NCBI GenBank assembly: GCA_002083825.1
Contig: DAZV01000045.1
Coordinates: forward strand, 1-64,000
Direction: 5' to 3'
Length of the DNA stretch: 64,000 nt
Source of the DNA: Candidatus Sericytochromatia bacterium S15B-MN24 CBMW_12
GTDB lineage: Bacteria; Cyanobacteriota; Sericytochromatia; S15B-MN24; UBA4093
Shown: in pieces, positions 26,032-35,903 of the stretch
How the letters are laid out: each line of letters opens with the position of its first letter
Numbering within the stretch: position 1 is the first letter of the stretch
Made by a program: the position numbers and the translations under genes
Notes under the pieces: model-generated
Seen by the model: only the letters and a program-made list of their open reading frames with translations
What the model was told of the DNA's origin: nothing
Database searches by the model: none

Positions 26032-27258
26032 ATGATCAACTTCAACCTCGGGGCGCTGAACCCCTTCAGACGCTCCGCCCCGAAGGACGCCCCCGCAAAG
26101 AAGGCGGGGGCTCTCAAGGCCGATCCCCCCGAAGCCGAATCCAAAGATCTCTGGGGACGCGGCCGGGAGTTCTTCACCGATACCTGGGGGGCGACCAAGA
26201 AGAAGGTCGACGACGCGGTGGACGCCGGCAAGGATCTGGTGAAAATCGGCGCCCAGAAGGGGCGCGAGGCGGTCGAGGAGACCCTCTGGGGCGAGTACAA
26301 GTCGGACTGGGGGGGCTACGGGGATCGCTACGAGAATCCCGACGACGCCAACTTCCAGCGCGAGTCCACCTCGGCCATCGAGCGCCGGATCGACGCGCGG
26401 GCCAAGGAGGAGGGCGCGGCGCTCGGCAAGCTCGCTGCGGCGGATCAGACGCGCTACCGGAAGCTCCAGACCCTGATCGAGGCGGATCCGCTTTCCAAGG
26501 AAGCCCTCCAGACCATGCTGCTCGACGGCCGCTTGCCCGGCGGCAAGGACCTCTCGGGACGAGGCACCCTGCTGGTGAACCTCGCGGCTCTCGCCGAGCA
26601 GGCCCTGGCTCCGGGCGTGAAGCGGGAAAGCCTGGTCTCCGATCTCGTCCAGGAGGTGGAGAACCCGGTGGTCATCAGTCAGAAGGACAAGAACACCTGC
26701 GTGGCGACCAGCTCGGTGGTCGATCTCGCGTTGCGGAACCCCGCCGAGTTCACGAGACTGGTCGCGGGCCTCGCCGCTCCGAACGGTAAGGTCAAGCTGG
26801 CGGGGGGAAGCGTGATCGCGCGCGAGCCGCAGTGGCTGGATACCCTGGGAAATCGGACCCCGTCGGTTCATATGCTCTCGGGATCCTTGATGGAGCTGGG
26901 GAACGGCCCTCTGAAGTACGAGCCGGTCGAGGACCGGCATGAGGTGCTCAACAAGGGGCTCTACGAGGGGCTTTTCTTGATCGGGGCGAACCGGATCCTC
27001 TCCCAGTTGAACGATCGCGACTACGATGCCGTCGTCGCCACTCGCTGGAATCTCGATGCGGTCATGAGCCGGATGGCGGACGCCACCGCCGCCGGCAAGC
27101 GGGTTCCGGTCGGCCTGGCTTGGGAGGATGGCGGCCACCAGGTCGTGGTCGAAGGGATCAAGGATGGGCAGGTTCAGTTCCTGAATCCCCACGGCAATCG
27201 CGAGCGCCTGCCGGAGGCCGAGTTCGGGGCCCGTCTGCGAAGCGCGCACTTCTATTAG
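26032..27258 (+). CDS. Cysteine-peptidase-like protein, possible secreted effector
   Basis: A 408-residue protein without a signal peptide. The first 90 residues are charged and flexible (NPFRRSAPKDAPAKK), with one helix before a central helical region. The C-terminal part has the C/H/N order of papain-like or C39-like peptidases: Cys in KNTCVATSSV, His in WEDGGHQVVVEG and Asn in QFLNPHG. A helix begins at the Cys, as in that fold. I do not recognise the family. ATG at 26032 with GAAAGGGA upstream is chosen over an in-frame extension whose residues look untranslated. It could be an exported effector or an intracellular protease. Confidence 0.5.
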   Translation: MINFNLGALNPFRRSAPKDAPAKKAGALKADPPEAESKDLWGRGREFFTDTWGATKKKVDDAVDAGKDLVKIGAQKGREAVEETLWGEYKSDWGGYGDRYENPDDANFQRESTSAIERRIDARAKEEGAALGKLAAADQTRYRKLQTLIEADPLSKEALQTMLLDGRLPGGKDLSGRGTLLVNLAALAEQALAPGVKRESLVSDLVQEVENPVVISQKDKNTCVATSSVVDLALRNPAEFTRLVAGLAAPNGKVKLAGGSVIAREPQWLDTLGNRTPSVHMLSGSLMELGNGPLKYEPVEDRHEVLNKGLYEGLFLIGANRILSQLNDRDYDAVVATRWNLDAVMSRMADATAAGKRVPVGLAWEDGGHQVVVEGIKDGQVQFLNPHGNRERLPEAEFGARLRSAHFY

Positions 27259-27300
27259 GGTTTTACCTGCTAGGGTTTTACCTGCCTGGGTCGGGGTTTA
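27256..27300 (+). repeat. 15-bp tandem repeat spanning a stop codon
   Basis: Two exact copies of TAGGGTTTTACCTGC, the first beginning with the stop of the preceding gene, followed by a decayed third. The unit keeps frame, so the second copy gives a second in-frame TAG. Confidence 0.75.
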
Positions 27301-27393
27301 CCGACTTGGGGTTTTTCGAGGAACTTTAACGGCCCCCCTGTCGTCCACTCTCATGAGGATGGATGGGGGGGCTATGTTATACTTCCAGGTGCC

Positions 27394-27963
27394 ATGACGG
27401 TATCGGTGAGACTCAGGAACTTCTTTCTTGTCGCGGCCGCAGGCCTCGCCATATCGGGGGGTGCCTGGGGTCTTTTTCAGCTGATGCAGCCGCGTACCGC
27501 GCCGGTCCCCCTTCCTCCGCGTCCGGCGGTCCAGTTGCAGACGGTGGAAATCGTGGAGTTCGATGAGGGGCGGAAGCTCTGGGAGTTGCTCGCCCGGAAC
27601 GTGGTCTACGATCGCGATCATCAGCTCGCGGAGCTGGAGGATCTCGAGGTCCGTTTCTGGGAGCGCGGTCGGGTCGTCTCGGTCGCCCGGTCTCCCCGGG
27701 CCGTCCTGGAAACCGAGGTCCGCAACATCCGCATGAAAGATGGGGTTCGGGTCACCTCCACCCAGTCGACGACCTCGGTCGAGGCCCGCGAGGTGGAGTG
27801 GCAGGCCGGCTCCCAGCAGCTTCATGCCACGGGGGACGTGGTTTTTCGTCGGGGTGGCAGTACCATGGAAGGGCCGGAGCTCTGGGCCGATCGCTCGCTG
27901 ATGCGGGCTCGGGTGGGATCCCCCGTCAGAGCGCGGGTCGTGGTAGACTTAGGAGCCAGATGA
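27394..27963 (+). CDS. lptC: LPS export protein LptC
   Basis: A 189-residue bitopic inner-membrane protein that takes LPS from the LptBFG transporter and passes it to LptA. There is one membrane segment (about 8-30), then a periplasmic OstA/LptC-like beta-jellyroll: EFDEGRKLWELLARNVVYD, ITSTQSTTSVEAREVEWQ-like repeating strands and HATGDVVF. It is the first gene of an lptC-lptA-lptB-permease cluster and overlaps lptA by 4 bp. An A/T-rich -10-like TATGTTATACT lies 20 bp before the start. Confidence 0.82.
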   Translation: MTVSVRLRNFFLVAAAGLAISGGAWGLFQLMQPRTAPVPLPPRPAVQLQTVEIVEFDEGRKLWELLARNVVYDRDHQLAELEDLEVRFWERGRVVSVARSPRAVLETEVRNIRMKDGVRVTSTQSTTSVEAREVEWQAGSQQLHATGDVVFRRGGSTMEGPELWADRSLMRARVGSPVRARVVVDLGAR

Positions 27964-28397
27964 GACGAGCGTTTGCATTGATCTTTCCCCTCGCATGGGC
28001 CGTGGTCGGGAGTGCGCCTTTTCCGGCGGCCTCGGCGGCTCCCTCCAAGGCCGCGCCGGCCATCAAGAGCCCAGCAGCTGCCACGAGTTCGGTGATGACC
28101 ATCGAGGCGAAGACCACCGAGTACGATGGGCAGAAGCATACCTACACCGTCACGGGGGACGTCCGGATCGACCTGGAGGACATGAGGGTCACTTGCCGTC
28201 AGGCGACGATCTTCGCCACCGCCGATGATTCCCGGGTGGAGCGGGTGCTCTTCGTCGGGGATGTCGTCGCCAAGCGCGGCGCCAACGTTTTCACCGGGGA
28301 GAAGGTGACCTTGACTCTGCAAAACCGCCGCCTGATGGCGGAGGGTGGAACCACGACTCGGCTCATGGTTCCCGCCAGCACCCCGTCCGCGAGGTAA
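27960..28397 (+). CDS. lptA: Periplasmic LPS-transport protein LptA (OstA-like)
   Basis: A 145-residue exported protein. The signal peptide runs to about residue 26 (FPAASAAP), followed by a single OstA domain with the repeating pattern TKTTEYDG-like, YTVTGDVRIDLEDM, TCRQATIFA and FVGDVVAKRGANVF. LptA forms the periplasmic bridge for LPS. The start ATG at 27960 overlaps the lptC stop (ATGA), and lptB begins 5 bp after it. It is slightly shorter than E. coli LptA (185). Confidence 0.82.
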   Translation: MRRAFALIFPLAWAVVGSAPFPAASAAPSKAAPAIKSPAAATSSVMTIEAKTTEYDGQKHTYTVTGDVRIDLEDMRVTCRQATIFATADDSRVERVLFVGDVVAKRGANVFTGEKVTLTLQNRRLMAEGGTTTRLMVPASTPSAR

Positions 28398-28402
28398 GTG
28401 CC

Positions 28403-29122
28403 ATGTCGATCCAGACAGCCAGCCTGATCAAAAGCTACCGGACCCGCCGGGTCGTCAACGACGTCTCGATTCACGTCGATCGCGGCGAAGTCGTCGGCCT
28501 CCTGGGCCCCAACGGCGCCGGAAAGACCACCACCTTCTACATGGTGGTCGGCTTGGTCCGTCCCAACGGCGGCAAGATCACCCTGGACGGGGAGGATGTC
28601 TCGCACTTGCCGATGCACCTGCGCGCCCGCAAGGGTATCGGTTACCTGGCTCAAGAGCCGTCGGTCTTCCGGAAGTTGTCGGTCGAGGAGAACCTTCTCG
28701 CGGTCTGGGAGCTCCTGGGCATCTCGAAGAAGGATCAGAAGCTGCGTCTCGAGGAGCTGCTCGAGGAGTTTCACATCACCAAGATTCGCAAGTCCAAGGG
28801 CTCGCAGCTCTCGGGCGGCGAGCGCCGCCGGGTCGAAATCGCCCGCGCCATGGCCACCAACCCCAGCTTCCTGCTCCTGGACGAGCCCTTCAGTGGTATC
28901 GACCCCCTGGCTATCTCGGACATTCAAAGGATGATCCGCCAGCTCAAGACCCGCAACCTGGGCATTCTTATCACCGACCACAACGTGAGGGACACCCTCG
29001 CCATCACCGACCGCGCCTACATCCTCTCGGAAGGTCGGATCGTCGAGGCGGGTGATTCCCAGCATATCGCCAACTCCGAGATCGCCCGCAAGTTCTACCT
29101 GGGAGAAGAATTCTCGCTGTGA
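28403..29122 (+). CDS. lptB: LPS export ABC ATPase LptB
   Basis: A 239-residue cytoplasmic ATPase that powers LPS extraction. Walker A is GPNGAGKTTT, the Q-loop region is GIGYLAQEPSVF (the LptB form), the signature is LSGGERRR, and Walker B is FLLLDEPFSGIDP. The downstream ITDHNVRDTL and AYILSEGRIV are typical LptB features. Its stop overlaps the next gene's start by 4 bp (GTGA). Confidence 0.95.
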   Translation: MSIQTASLIKSYRTRRVVNDVSIHVDRGEVVGLLGPNGAGKTTTFYMVVGLVRPNGGKITLDGEDVSHLPMHLRARKGIGYLAQEPSVFRKLSVEENLLAVWELLGISKKDQKLRLEELLEEFHITKIRKSKGSQLSGGERRRVEIARAMATNPSFLLLDEPFSGIDPLAISDIQRMIRQLKTRNLGILITDHNVRDTLAITDRAYILSEGRIVEAGDSQHIANSEIARKFYLGEEFSL

Positions 29123-30264
29123 ACACGGCCATTCCTCCGGAAGAGAAGGACTCGGGAGGCTTCCGCTTCCTGTCGATCATCGATCGCTACTTGATCATCG
29201 AGATGCTTGGCCCCTTCTTTTTCGGGGTCGCGGCCTTCACGGCGATTATGACGGCGACCTCGGTCCTCTTCAACTTGATCACCATGATGGTTCGCTTCGG
29301 TCTGCCGCTGAGCGTCGTGCTCGAGGTCCTGGCCTTACGCTTGCCTGAAATGGCCTTCTACACCTTCCCGATGTCCATGCTGCTGGCCAGCCTGCTGGCT
29401 TTCGGGCGGCTCTCGGGGGACTCGGAGATCACGGCGCTCAAGGCCTGCGGGGTTTCGCTTTTCCGCATCATGGCGCCGGTGGTTGTGGTCAGCCTGATGA
29501 TCAGCGGGGCGACGGTCGCCCTCAACGAGTTCGTCGTGCCGCATGCCGACTGGGCGGCCAAGAACATCCTCTACGAGGCTCAGAACAAGCGGAAGATGCC
29601 GACGGCCCGGGATAACGTCTTCTACCAGGAGATGGAGGAAGGTCGCCTCAAGCGCTTCTTCTACGCGCGGAGCTTCGACGGTCAGGCCATGCGCGGGGTG
29701 CTGGTGCAGGAGTTCGAGGGCGATCGCCTGGATCGGATCATCCGCGCGGATCATGCCGAGTGGAAGCCGGGAGGCTGGACCTTCTTCGACGGCGAGATGT
29801 ACCAGACCGGGGAGAACGGCGAGTATCGTTTCTTCGTGCGCTTCAAGGAGCAGGTCGTCGCGCTCAAGGAGTCGTTGCTGACCCTGAGCCAGGAGCAGCG
29901 GGCTCCCACCGAGATGAACATCCGGGAGCTGTCCCAGCACATCGGCCTCTTGAAGTCGTCAGGGCAACATGGCGGGACGATCAACGAGCTGGAAGTACAG
30001 CTTCACCAGAAGCTCTCGGTTCCGTTCGCGAGCTTGATCTTCATGATGGTGGGCGCACCGCTCGGCCTGCGTCCCAACCGGAGCTCCTCGAGCATCGGGC
30101 TGGGGCTGAGCATCCTGATCATCTTCGTCTACTACATCATCATGTTCATCTTCATGGCCATGGGGCAGGCCGGCCACTTGGTTCCCTGGCTCGCGGCCTG
30201 GATGCCCAACCTGATAGGCGCCGCCGTCGGAGGCGCCCTCATCGCCCAGAAAGCCCGCTCATAA
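29119..30264 (+). CDS. LptF/LptG family LPS export permease
   Basis: A 381-residue inner-membrane permease of the YjgP/YjgQ family. It has N-terminal membrane segments (about 28-50, 60-85 and 105-125) with the RYLIIEMLGPF beginning, a periplasmic beta-jellyroll in the middle (about 150-290), and three C-terminal membrane segments starting SVPFASLIFMMVGAPLGL. It is either LptF or LptG. Only one permease lies in this cluster, while the transporter needs two, so the partner is elsewhere or the protein is a homodimer. Start GTG at 29119 overlaps lptB. Confidence 0.9.
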   Translation: MNTAIPPEEKDSGGFRFLSIIDRYLIIEMLGPFFFGVAAFTAIMTATSVLFNLITMMVRFGLPLSVVLEVLALRLPEMAFYTFPMSMLLASLLAFGRLSGDSEITALKACGVSLFRIMAPVVVVSLMISGATVALNEFVVPHADWAAKNILYEAQNKRKMPTARDNVFYQEMEEGRLKRFFYARSFDGQAMRGVLVQEFEGDRLDRIIRADHAEWKPGGWTFFDGEMYQTGENGEYRFFVRFKEQVVALKESLLTLSQEQRAPTEMNIRELSQHIGLLKSSGQHGGTINELEVQLHQKLSVPFASLIFMMVGAPLGLRPNRSSSSIGLGLSILIIFVYYIIMFIFMAMGQAGHLVPWLAAWMPNLIGAAVGGALIAQKARS

Positions 30265-30267
30265 TAT

Positions 30268-30600
30268 CTTCCGCAAATCCGTCCCCCCTCGACGGGGGGA
30301 CTACAGGGGGGTGTTAGCCGGCGAAGCCATGGCCCCTAATCTTCCGCTAATCCGCCCCCCTCGATGGGGGGCTACGGGGGGTGTTCGCCGGCGAAGCCAT
30401 GGCGTTCCTTATTACTTATTATTTCTGAATCACTATGGGGAGAGATAAGGAACCTGGGATCAGTAACACCCCCCCCTGCCCCCCCCCGTCGAGGGGGGGA
30501 TTTAGGGGGATGAGCGCCCGCGGCTAAAGGCTATGAAATGCGGCTAAAGGCTATGAAACGCGGCTAAAGGCTATGAATGGCGTAGCCATGGCGTTCCTTA
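30268..30600. repeat. Dispersed GC-rich repeat, copies B1 and B2 with right arm
   Basis: Two head-to-tail units (30268-30335 and 30340-30410), each with CCTCGA(C/T)GGGGGG, a C(T)ACGGGGGG arm and GGCGAAGCCATGGC, then AT-rich TTATTACTTATTATTTCTG. The right arm (GGAACCTGGGATCAGTAAC, C-run, G-run) follows at about 30449-30510, and three exact 20-bp units of CGGCTAAAGGCTATGAAA type at 30530-30590. No gene is seen between 30265 and 30763. Confidence 0.8.
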
Positions 30601-30763
30601 GAAAAAGAAGATCCCGACCCCCGCGCTGAACACCCCTCACCCCCCGCATCGACTCGCCCCGACGGGAAAGCCCCCCGGGCTTTGTGTTATGATCCAGGGA
30701 TTCGTACGGTTTTGCCCGCCATCCGCATCAGGACGCCCATCCACCCATCCAAAGGAGAACGCA

Positions 30764-32071
<1,308 letters not shown>

Positions 32072-32079
32072 ACAAACGT

Positions 32080-32107
32080 CGAAGGCTCCGGATTTCCGGA
32101 GCCTTCG
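32080..32107 (+). terminator. Hairpin after ahcY
   Basis: A 13-bp perfect stem (32080-32092 with 32095-32107) and 2-nt loop directly after the stop. No T-run follows, so termination may rely on the stem alone. Confidence 0.6.
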
Positions 32108-32116
32108 CATCCCAGA

Positions 32117-32161
32117 GAGTCCCCCCGTTTCCAGCGCTTGCCGCCGGAAACGGGGGGACTC
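32117..32161. repeat. 16-bp perfect inverted repeat
   Basis: GAGTCCCCCCGTTTCC (32117-32132) pairs perfectly with 32146-32161 around a 13-nt loop. It could be a second terminator or a relative of the dispersed C/G-run repeat. Confidence 0.55.
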
Positions 32162-32235
32162 GATTCTTGGGAGCGGAGTGTGTTGACATGAAAAGGGTTA
32201 AGGATTATTGTGTTGATTGTCGGGTGGCTGTTCGC

Positions 32236-32343
32236 TCAGATCCGTTCGAGCAGGAACAGGGAAACCTGGAGTGCCGTGGCCACCAGCACCGCGAGAATCA
32301 TGCAGAGCCCCCTATCGGCGGGGGTAGTGATTGTTCCCTTCAC
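32236..32343 (-). CDS. Candidate 35-residue single-pass membrane peptide
   Basis: GTG at 32343 is preceded by GAGGAGG at 5 bp, the strongest ribosome site in this 490-bp gap. The product is MKGTITTPADRGLCMILAVL followed by VATALQVSLFLLERI: a short polar head and one membrane helix. No homologue is recognised. Small membrane peptides of this size include KdpF-like and toxin peptides. The remaining gap (32344-32564) shows nothing else. Confidence 0.4.
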   Translation of the reverse strand: MKGTITTPADRGLCMILAVLVATALQVSLFLLERI

Positions 32344-32564
32344 GGGGTCCTCCTCAGCCTGACGTCCTTGATTGAAGAAGATCTAGGGACTTCCTCGGGA
32401 CTTTCCGGAAGGCATGAACGCCAGCCATGCCTCGATTTATTTAGTTTAGCCAGGCCATGATTAGCGGGAATGAATTCTATGTTGGAGTTTGATTAATTCC
32501 GGCGAGGTTTCCTGGATTTCGAAGGACATTATTAAAGAGGCGTTTGTCTTTCTTGGAGAAGCTG

Positions 32565-33602
32565 ATGATGCAACCCCTTATTCCTCGGAACGGGACGGCC
32601 CCCCTTCAGCCTGCGCAGACCACCCAGTGGTCTACGAGCTGGAATCCTGCTCCGACGGTCCCCCCGCAGGCGGGGGGAGGACAAACCCAAAATACGCCGA
32701 CTCTGCCGGGGGACGCCGCTCGAGGCCTCGACGGCAGGCCCGTTCTTGATGCCGCCGCCCAAGCTGGGGTCCCTGAGGGGCGCCGTTTCACCCTGCCAGC
32801 GCCCCCCCGGGTGGATGTCCCCGCTGCGGTGGTTCCCAATGTCCAGCTCAGCGGTAGCACCGAGAACCGGATTGCGGCGCTGACGCGGGTTCAAGACGGG
32901 CAGATCGCGGCGATCGCCAGCGGCCTGAGGGGATTGGGCTTCATCATCGATCCCAGCAAGTCCTCGATCGGGCTGAGCGGGACGCAGCAGTTCTACGCCG
33001 ACGTCACGGGCGTCCTGATAGGCGCCGAGGAGGGCGTGAAGCGCTCGCCTGAGTACCAGCTCTTCCACCAGCTCTACGCGAGCATGCCGAGCAACCTGAC
33101 GGACCAGCAGCTTCAGCAGCTGCAGGGCACGTGGGGCCGGATGCGGGGCTTCTCGCAGCTGGTGGCCGAGATCAACACCCGGCGGGTCCAGATCTCGGCG
33201 GCCCGGGCGGCCAACGACGGTGCGACGGTGCGGCGGCTGGAGTCGGAGATCGCGGTGATCACGCAGCGTCAGCAGAGCGGGATCGGCGGCCTGGCGCGGG
33301 AGCTTCAGGCGCTGGGCTTCAGCGTCGATTCGAGCAAGATCTCGAACGGCCTGACCGGGACGCAGCAGTTCTACAATGATCTCGCCGGCATCCTGGTAGG
33401 CGCTGAGGACGAGATCAAGCGGAATCCGGCTTTCAACGATCTCAGGCAGCTCTACGCGAGCATGCCGAGTACCTTGACCGACCAGCAGCTGGGGCAGCTT
33501 CGGGGGGTCTGGGCGCAGATCCGGGGTTTCTACCCGATCTCGTCTCAGATCAACGGCTTGCGGGTGCAACTGGTACGGGAGAGGGCCGCCGCTAATCGCT
33601 AG
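32565..33602 (+). CDS. Protein with two 75-residue internal repeats, function unknown
   Basis: A 345-residue protein, no signal peptide. Residues 1-100 are Pro/Gln-rich and disordered. The rest holds two homologous blocks about 140 residues apart. Each starts with LGF-x-(I/V)-D and continues GLTGTQQFYND, then LYASMPS-x-LTDQQL and a WG-R-RGF-like end. I do not recognise the repeat. ATG at 32565 is chosen because GGAGAAG precedes it, though a TTG seven codons upstream is possible. The disordered head plus repeated domains and lack of signal would fit a protein exported by a dedicated machine, which is inference. Its TAG lies inside a duplicated CTAG segment shared with the converging gene. Confidence 0.55.
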   Translation: MMQPLIPRNGTAPLQPAQTTQWSTSWNPAPTVPPQAGGGQTQNTPTLPGDAARGLDGRPVLDAAAQAGVPEGRRFTLPAPPRVDVPAAVVPNVQLSGSTENRIAALTRVQDGQIAAIASGLRGLGFIIDPSKSSIGLSGTQQFYADVTGVLIGAEEGVKRSPEYQLFHQLYASMPSNLTDQQLQQLQGTWGRMRGFSQLVAEINTRRVQISAARAANDGATVRRLESEIAVITQRQQSGIGGLARELQALGFSVDSSKISNGLTGTQQFYNDLAGILVGAEDEIKRNPAFNDLRQLYASMPSTLTDQQLGQLRGVWAQIRGFYPISSQINGLRVQLVRERAAANR

Positions 33603-33630
33603 AGCGCCGCTGCTAATCGCTAGAGTGCGA
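33596..33630. repeat. 21-bp duplication spanning two converging stop codons
   Basis: GCTAATCGCTAGAG occurs twice, 21 bp apart. The first copy carries the stop of the 32565 gene. The second gives a further in-frame TAG and, on the other strand, the stop of the GNAT gene. Confidence 0.7.
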
Positions 33631-34429
33631 TTTCCATCTCGGCATAGCGCTCGGCGATGATGCATCCCAGTGATTGCAAGACGTCAAAGAGTTCGGAATC
33701 GTCGGGTTCATTGAGCAGCCGCACGGGCTGTCCCGGGAACCTGCCGGCGAGTTCTTCCCAGAGGCTCAGCACGTTCTCGCGGTAAGACGGGCCTGGCGTC
33801 GCGGAGAGATCGAGAATTCGAACGCCCCCCGGCATGGGCAGGTAAAGCAGGTAGTTCGGACCCTGCCCGAACCAGGAGGCTTCCCAGGCGAAATTCAAGC
33901 AAGAGCCGGGCTCTCGCTGCCAGGCGGAGTCTCGGCCTTCGGGCCATGCCGGCGGATTCAGGGCCAACGACCAGTCGAAATCGACGGAACGGGGCGCCGC
34001 CAGTGAAAGCATCCCCTCGAAGGAAGACAGCGTGCGCCGAACTCGGAACCCACAGCCCTCGTAAAGGCCGCGGGCCTCATGGTTTTCCGCCAGGACTTCG
34101 AGCCGGACGGTCCGGGCTCCGGCTTCGCGGAGGCGATTGAGCTGGGCGTCGAGGAGGACCCGGCCGAGACCGCGCCGCCGGAAGTCGGGGTGGATGCCGA
34201 AGGTGGTGATCCAGGAGCGATCGCCCCGGAGGGCGCCGAGGCTGATGCCGGCAGGCTTATCGTCCACGCGCAGCAGGAGCGAGGTCTCGGCGGGAATGTC
34301 CCAGAGCGTCATCCAGCGCTGGAGCATGGGCGGGCTCCAGTCGATGGGTTCCCGGGAGGCCTGGAAGGCGGGATTGCAGGCGAGAAGGGCCTCGGCGAGC
34401 GAGGCTTCCGACAGGGGCAGGATCTGCAT
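33620..34429 (-). CDS. GNAT-family N-acetyltransferase
   Basis: A 269-residue protein with a GNAT domain in residues 1-150: acetyl-CoA loop GIHPDFRRRGLGRVLL and LEVLAENHEARGLYEGCGF. The second half (150-269) resembles a degenerate second GNAT or ligand domain and lacks the CoA loop. The substrate is unknown. It starts 2 bp after the hflX stop, with AAGGATC as ribosome site, so the two form an operon. Confidence 0.85.
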   Translation of the reverse strand: MQILPLSEASLAEALLACNPAFQASREPIDWSPPMLQRWMTLWDIPAETSLLLRVDDKPAGISLGALRGDRSWITTFGIHPDFRRRGLGRVLLDAQLNRLREAGARTVRLEVLAENHEARGLYEGCGFRVRRTLSSFEGMLSLAAPRSVDFDWSLALNPPAWPEGRDSAWQREPGSCLNFAWEASWFGQGPNYLLYLPMPGGVRILDLSATPGPSYRENVLSLWEELAGRFPGQPVRLLNEPDDSELFDVLQSLGCIIAERYAEMEIAL

Positions 34430-34431
34430 GG

Positions 34432-35709
34432 TTAGATCCTTTGGATGCCGGGAGCGGTCGATTCGATCCGTGCCAGGTTCGCTGGTGAGATCTTGACCTT
34501 GACGATCACGCCTTCGGGCTCGTACTGGGTGTCGAGGACGGCCCCGGATTGATGAAGCAGGGTCATGGCCTTGCCGTCCGTGTGGGGCAGCAGGAGGGTC
34601 ACCGTGAGGAAGGCTTGCTCCTGGTGGTGCTGGATGGCTTGGAGGAGATCGCCGAGGCCATCGCCGGTCTTGGCCGAGACGAAGGCCTTTTCGGTGTCCA
34701 TGGCCCGGAGGCGATCGAGAAGTCCCGGTTCGGGGAGGGCGTCGATCTTGTTGTAGACCAGGATGGTGGGCTTGCCGGTGATTCCGAGCTCCGTGAGCAC
34801 GGCTTCGGTGGCTGCGATCTGGGCTTCGAACTCGGCGTGGGAGGTGTCCACCACGTGGAGCAGCAGGTCGGCGTCCACGACCTCGTCGAGGGTGGAGCGG
34901 AAGGAGGCCACCAACTGGTGGGGGAGCTTCCGGATGAAGCCGACGGTGTCGGCCATGACGACCTCGGTGCCGTTGGGAAGCGAGAGCTGCCGCATGGTGG
35001 TGTCGAGGGTGGCGAAGAGCTTGTTTTCGGCGAGCACTCCAGCGGCGGTGAGGGCGTTCATGAGGGTGGACTTGCCGGCGTTGGTGTAGCCGACCAGAGA
35101 GATCTTGTAGACGTCCTCGCGGCCTTTTCGGCGGACGGAGGCCTGCAGGGCGATTTCGAGCAGCTCCTTGCGCAGCTCGGACATGCGGGTCTTGACCATC
35201 CGCTTGTCCATTTCGAGCTGGGTTTCGCCCTCGCCCTTCATGTTGACGCCGCCGCCGCGCTGCTTGGTGAAGTGGCTCCACATGCCGGTCAGGCGCGGCA
35301 AGGTGTACTGAAGCTGGGCGAGTTCGACCTGGGTCTTGGCCATGCGGGTTCGGGCGTGGCGGGAGAAGATGTCGAGGATCAGGCCGGTCCGGTCGGTGAC
35401 GGGCTTGCCGATGATCTTTTCCAGATTGCGCTGCTGGGCGGGGGATAGTTCATCGTCGAAGAGGATGACCGAGGCCTCGAGGGCGACGGCTGCCAGGTGG
35501 ACTTCCTCCACTTTTCCGGAACCGATGTAGGTCGCGGGATCAGGCGAGCGCCGATCCTGGATCACGGTCTCGACCACCTCGATCCCCGCTGTTTCGGCCA
35601 GCTGGGCGAGTTCGCTGAGGTGCTCCTCGACATCGCGCTTGGAGACCCTGCCGGAGGCGACGCCGACGGCGATCGCCTTGGGGAGGGACGTATCTGTATT
35701 TTCCAGCAT
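34432..35709 (-). CDS. hflX: Ribosome-associated GTPase HflX
   Basis: GTPase that binds the 50S subunit and splits stalled ribosomes under stress. The 425-residue product has the N-terminal HflX domain (YIGSGKVEE and FDDELSPAQQRNLE), a glycine-rich linker (RGGGVNMKGEGETQLE), and the G domain with G1 GYTNAGKST, G3 DTVGF and G4 NKID. I chose ATG at 35709 (MLENTDT), preceded by AAGGAAG. Seven extra in-frame codons upstream are less likely. Confidence 0.93.
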   Translation of the reverse strand: MLENTDTSLPKAIAVGVASGRVSKRDVEEHLSELAQLAETAGIEVVETVIQDRRSPDPATYIGSGKVEEVHLAAVALEASVILFDDELSPAQQRNLEKIIGKPVTDRTGLILDIFSRHARTRMAKTQVELAQLQYTLPRLTGMWSHFTKQRGGGVNMKGEGETQLEMDKRMVKTRMSELRKELLEIALQASVRRKGREDVYKISLVGYTNAGKSTLMNALTAAGVLAENKLFATLDTTMRQLSLPNGTEVVMADTVGFIRKLPHQLVASFRSTLDEVVDADLLLHVVDTSHAEFEAQIAATEAVLTELGITGKPTILVYNKIDALPEPGLLDRLRAMDTEKAFVSAKTGDGLGDLLQAIQHHQEQAFLTVTLLLPHTDGKAMTLLHQSGAVLDTQYEPEGVIVKVKISPANLARIESTAPGIQRI

Positions 35710-35903
35710 GCACGCTTCCTTTCGATCCAACCCCTGATGATACCAGAAAGCTCGCGTTGCTGCTCCAAAGCCCGCGATGCTGGCGCCACGTTTTTAACCT
35801 GCCGACTTCCCAAGCTTAACTGCTCAATAAGAAATTTCCGCTTCGTGGGTTCGATAACTCGGTAGAGGTTGTTAGAGCCTTTTCGCTCACGAGGAGGGAT
35901 CCC

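Noticed and set aside
25879-27249. A 456-codon frame antisense to the cysteine-peptidase-like gene
   Set aside because: The sense frame has a ribosome site and a motif order. The antisense product is a low-complexity shadow.
30530-30590. CRISPR array
   Set aside because: The 20-bp units are directly adjacent with no spacers, and no cas genes are present. The 23757-23875 array likewise has no spacers.
30600-30763. SAH riboswitch in front of ahcY
   Set aside because: Expected from function, but I found no match to the conserved core in the leader.
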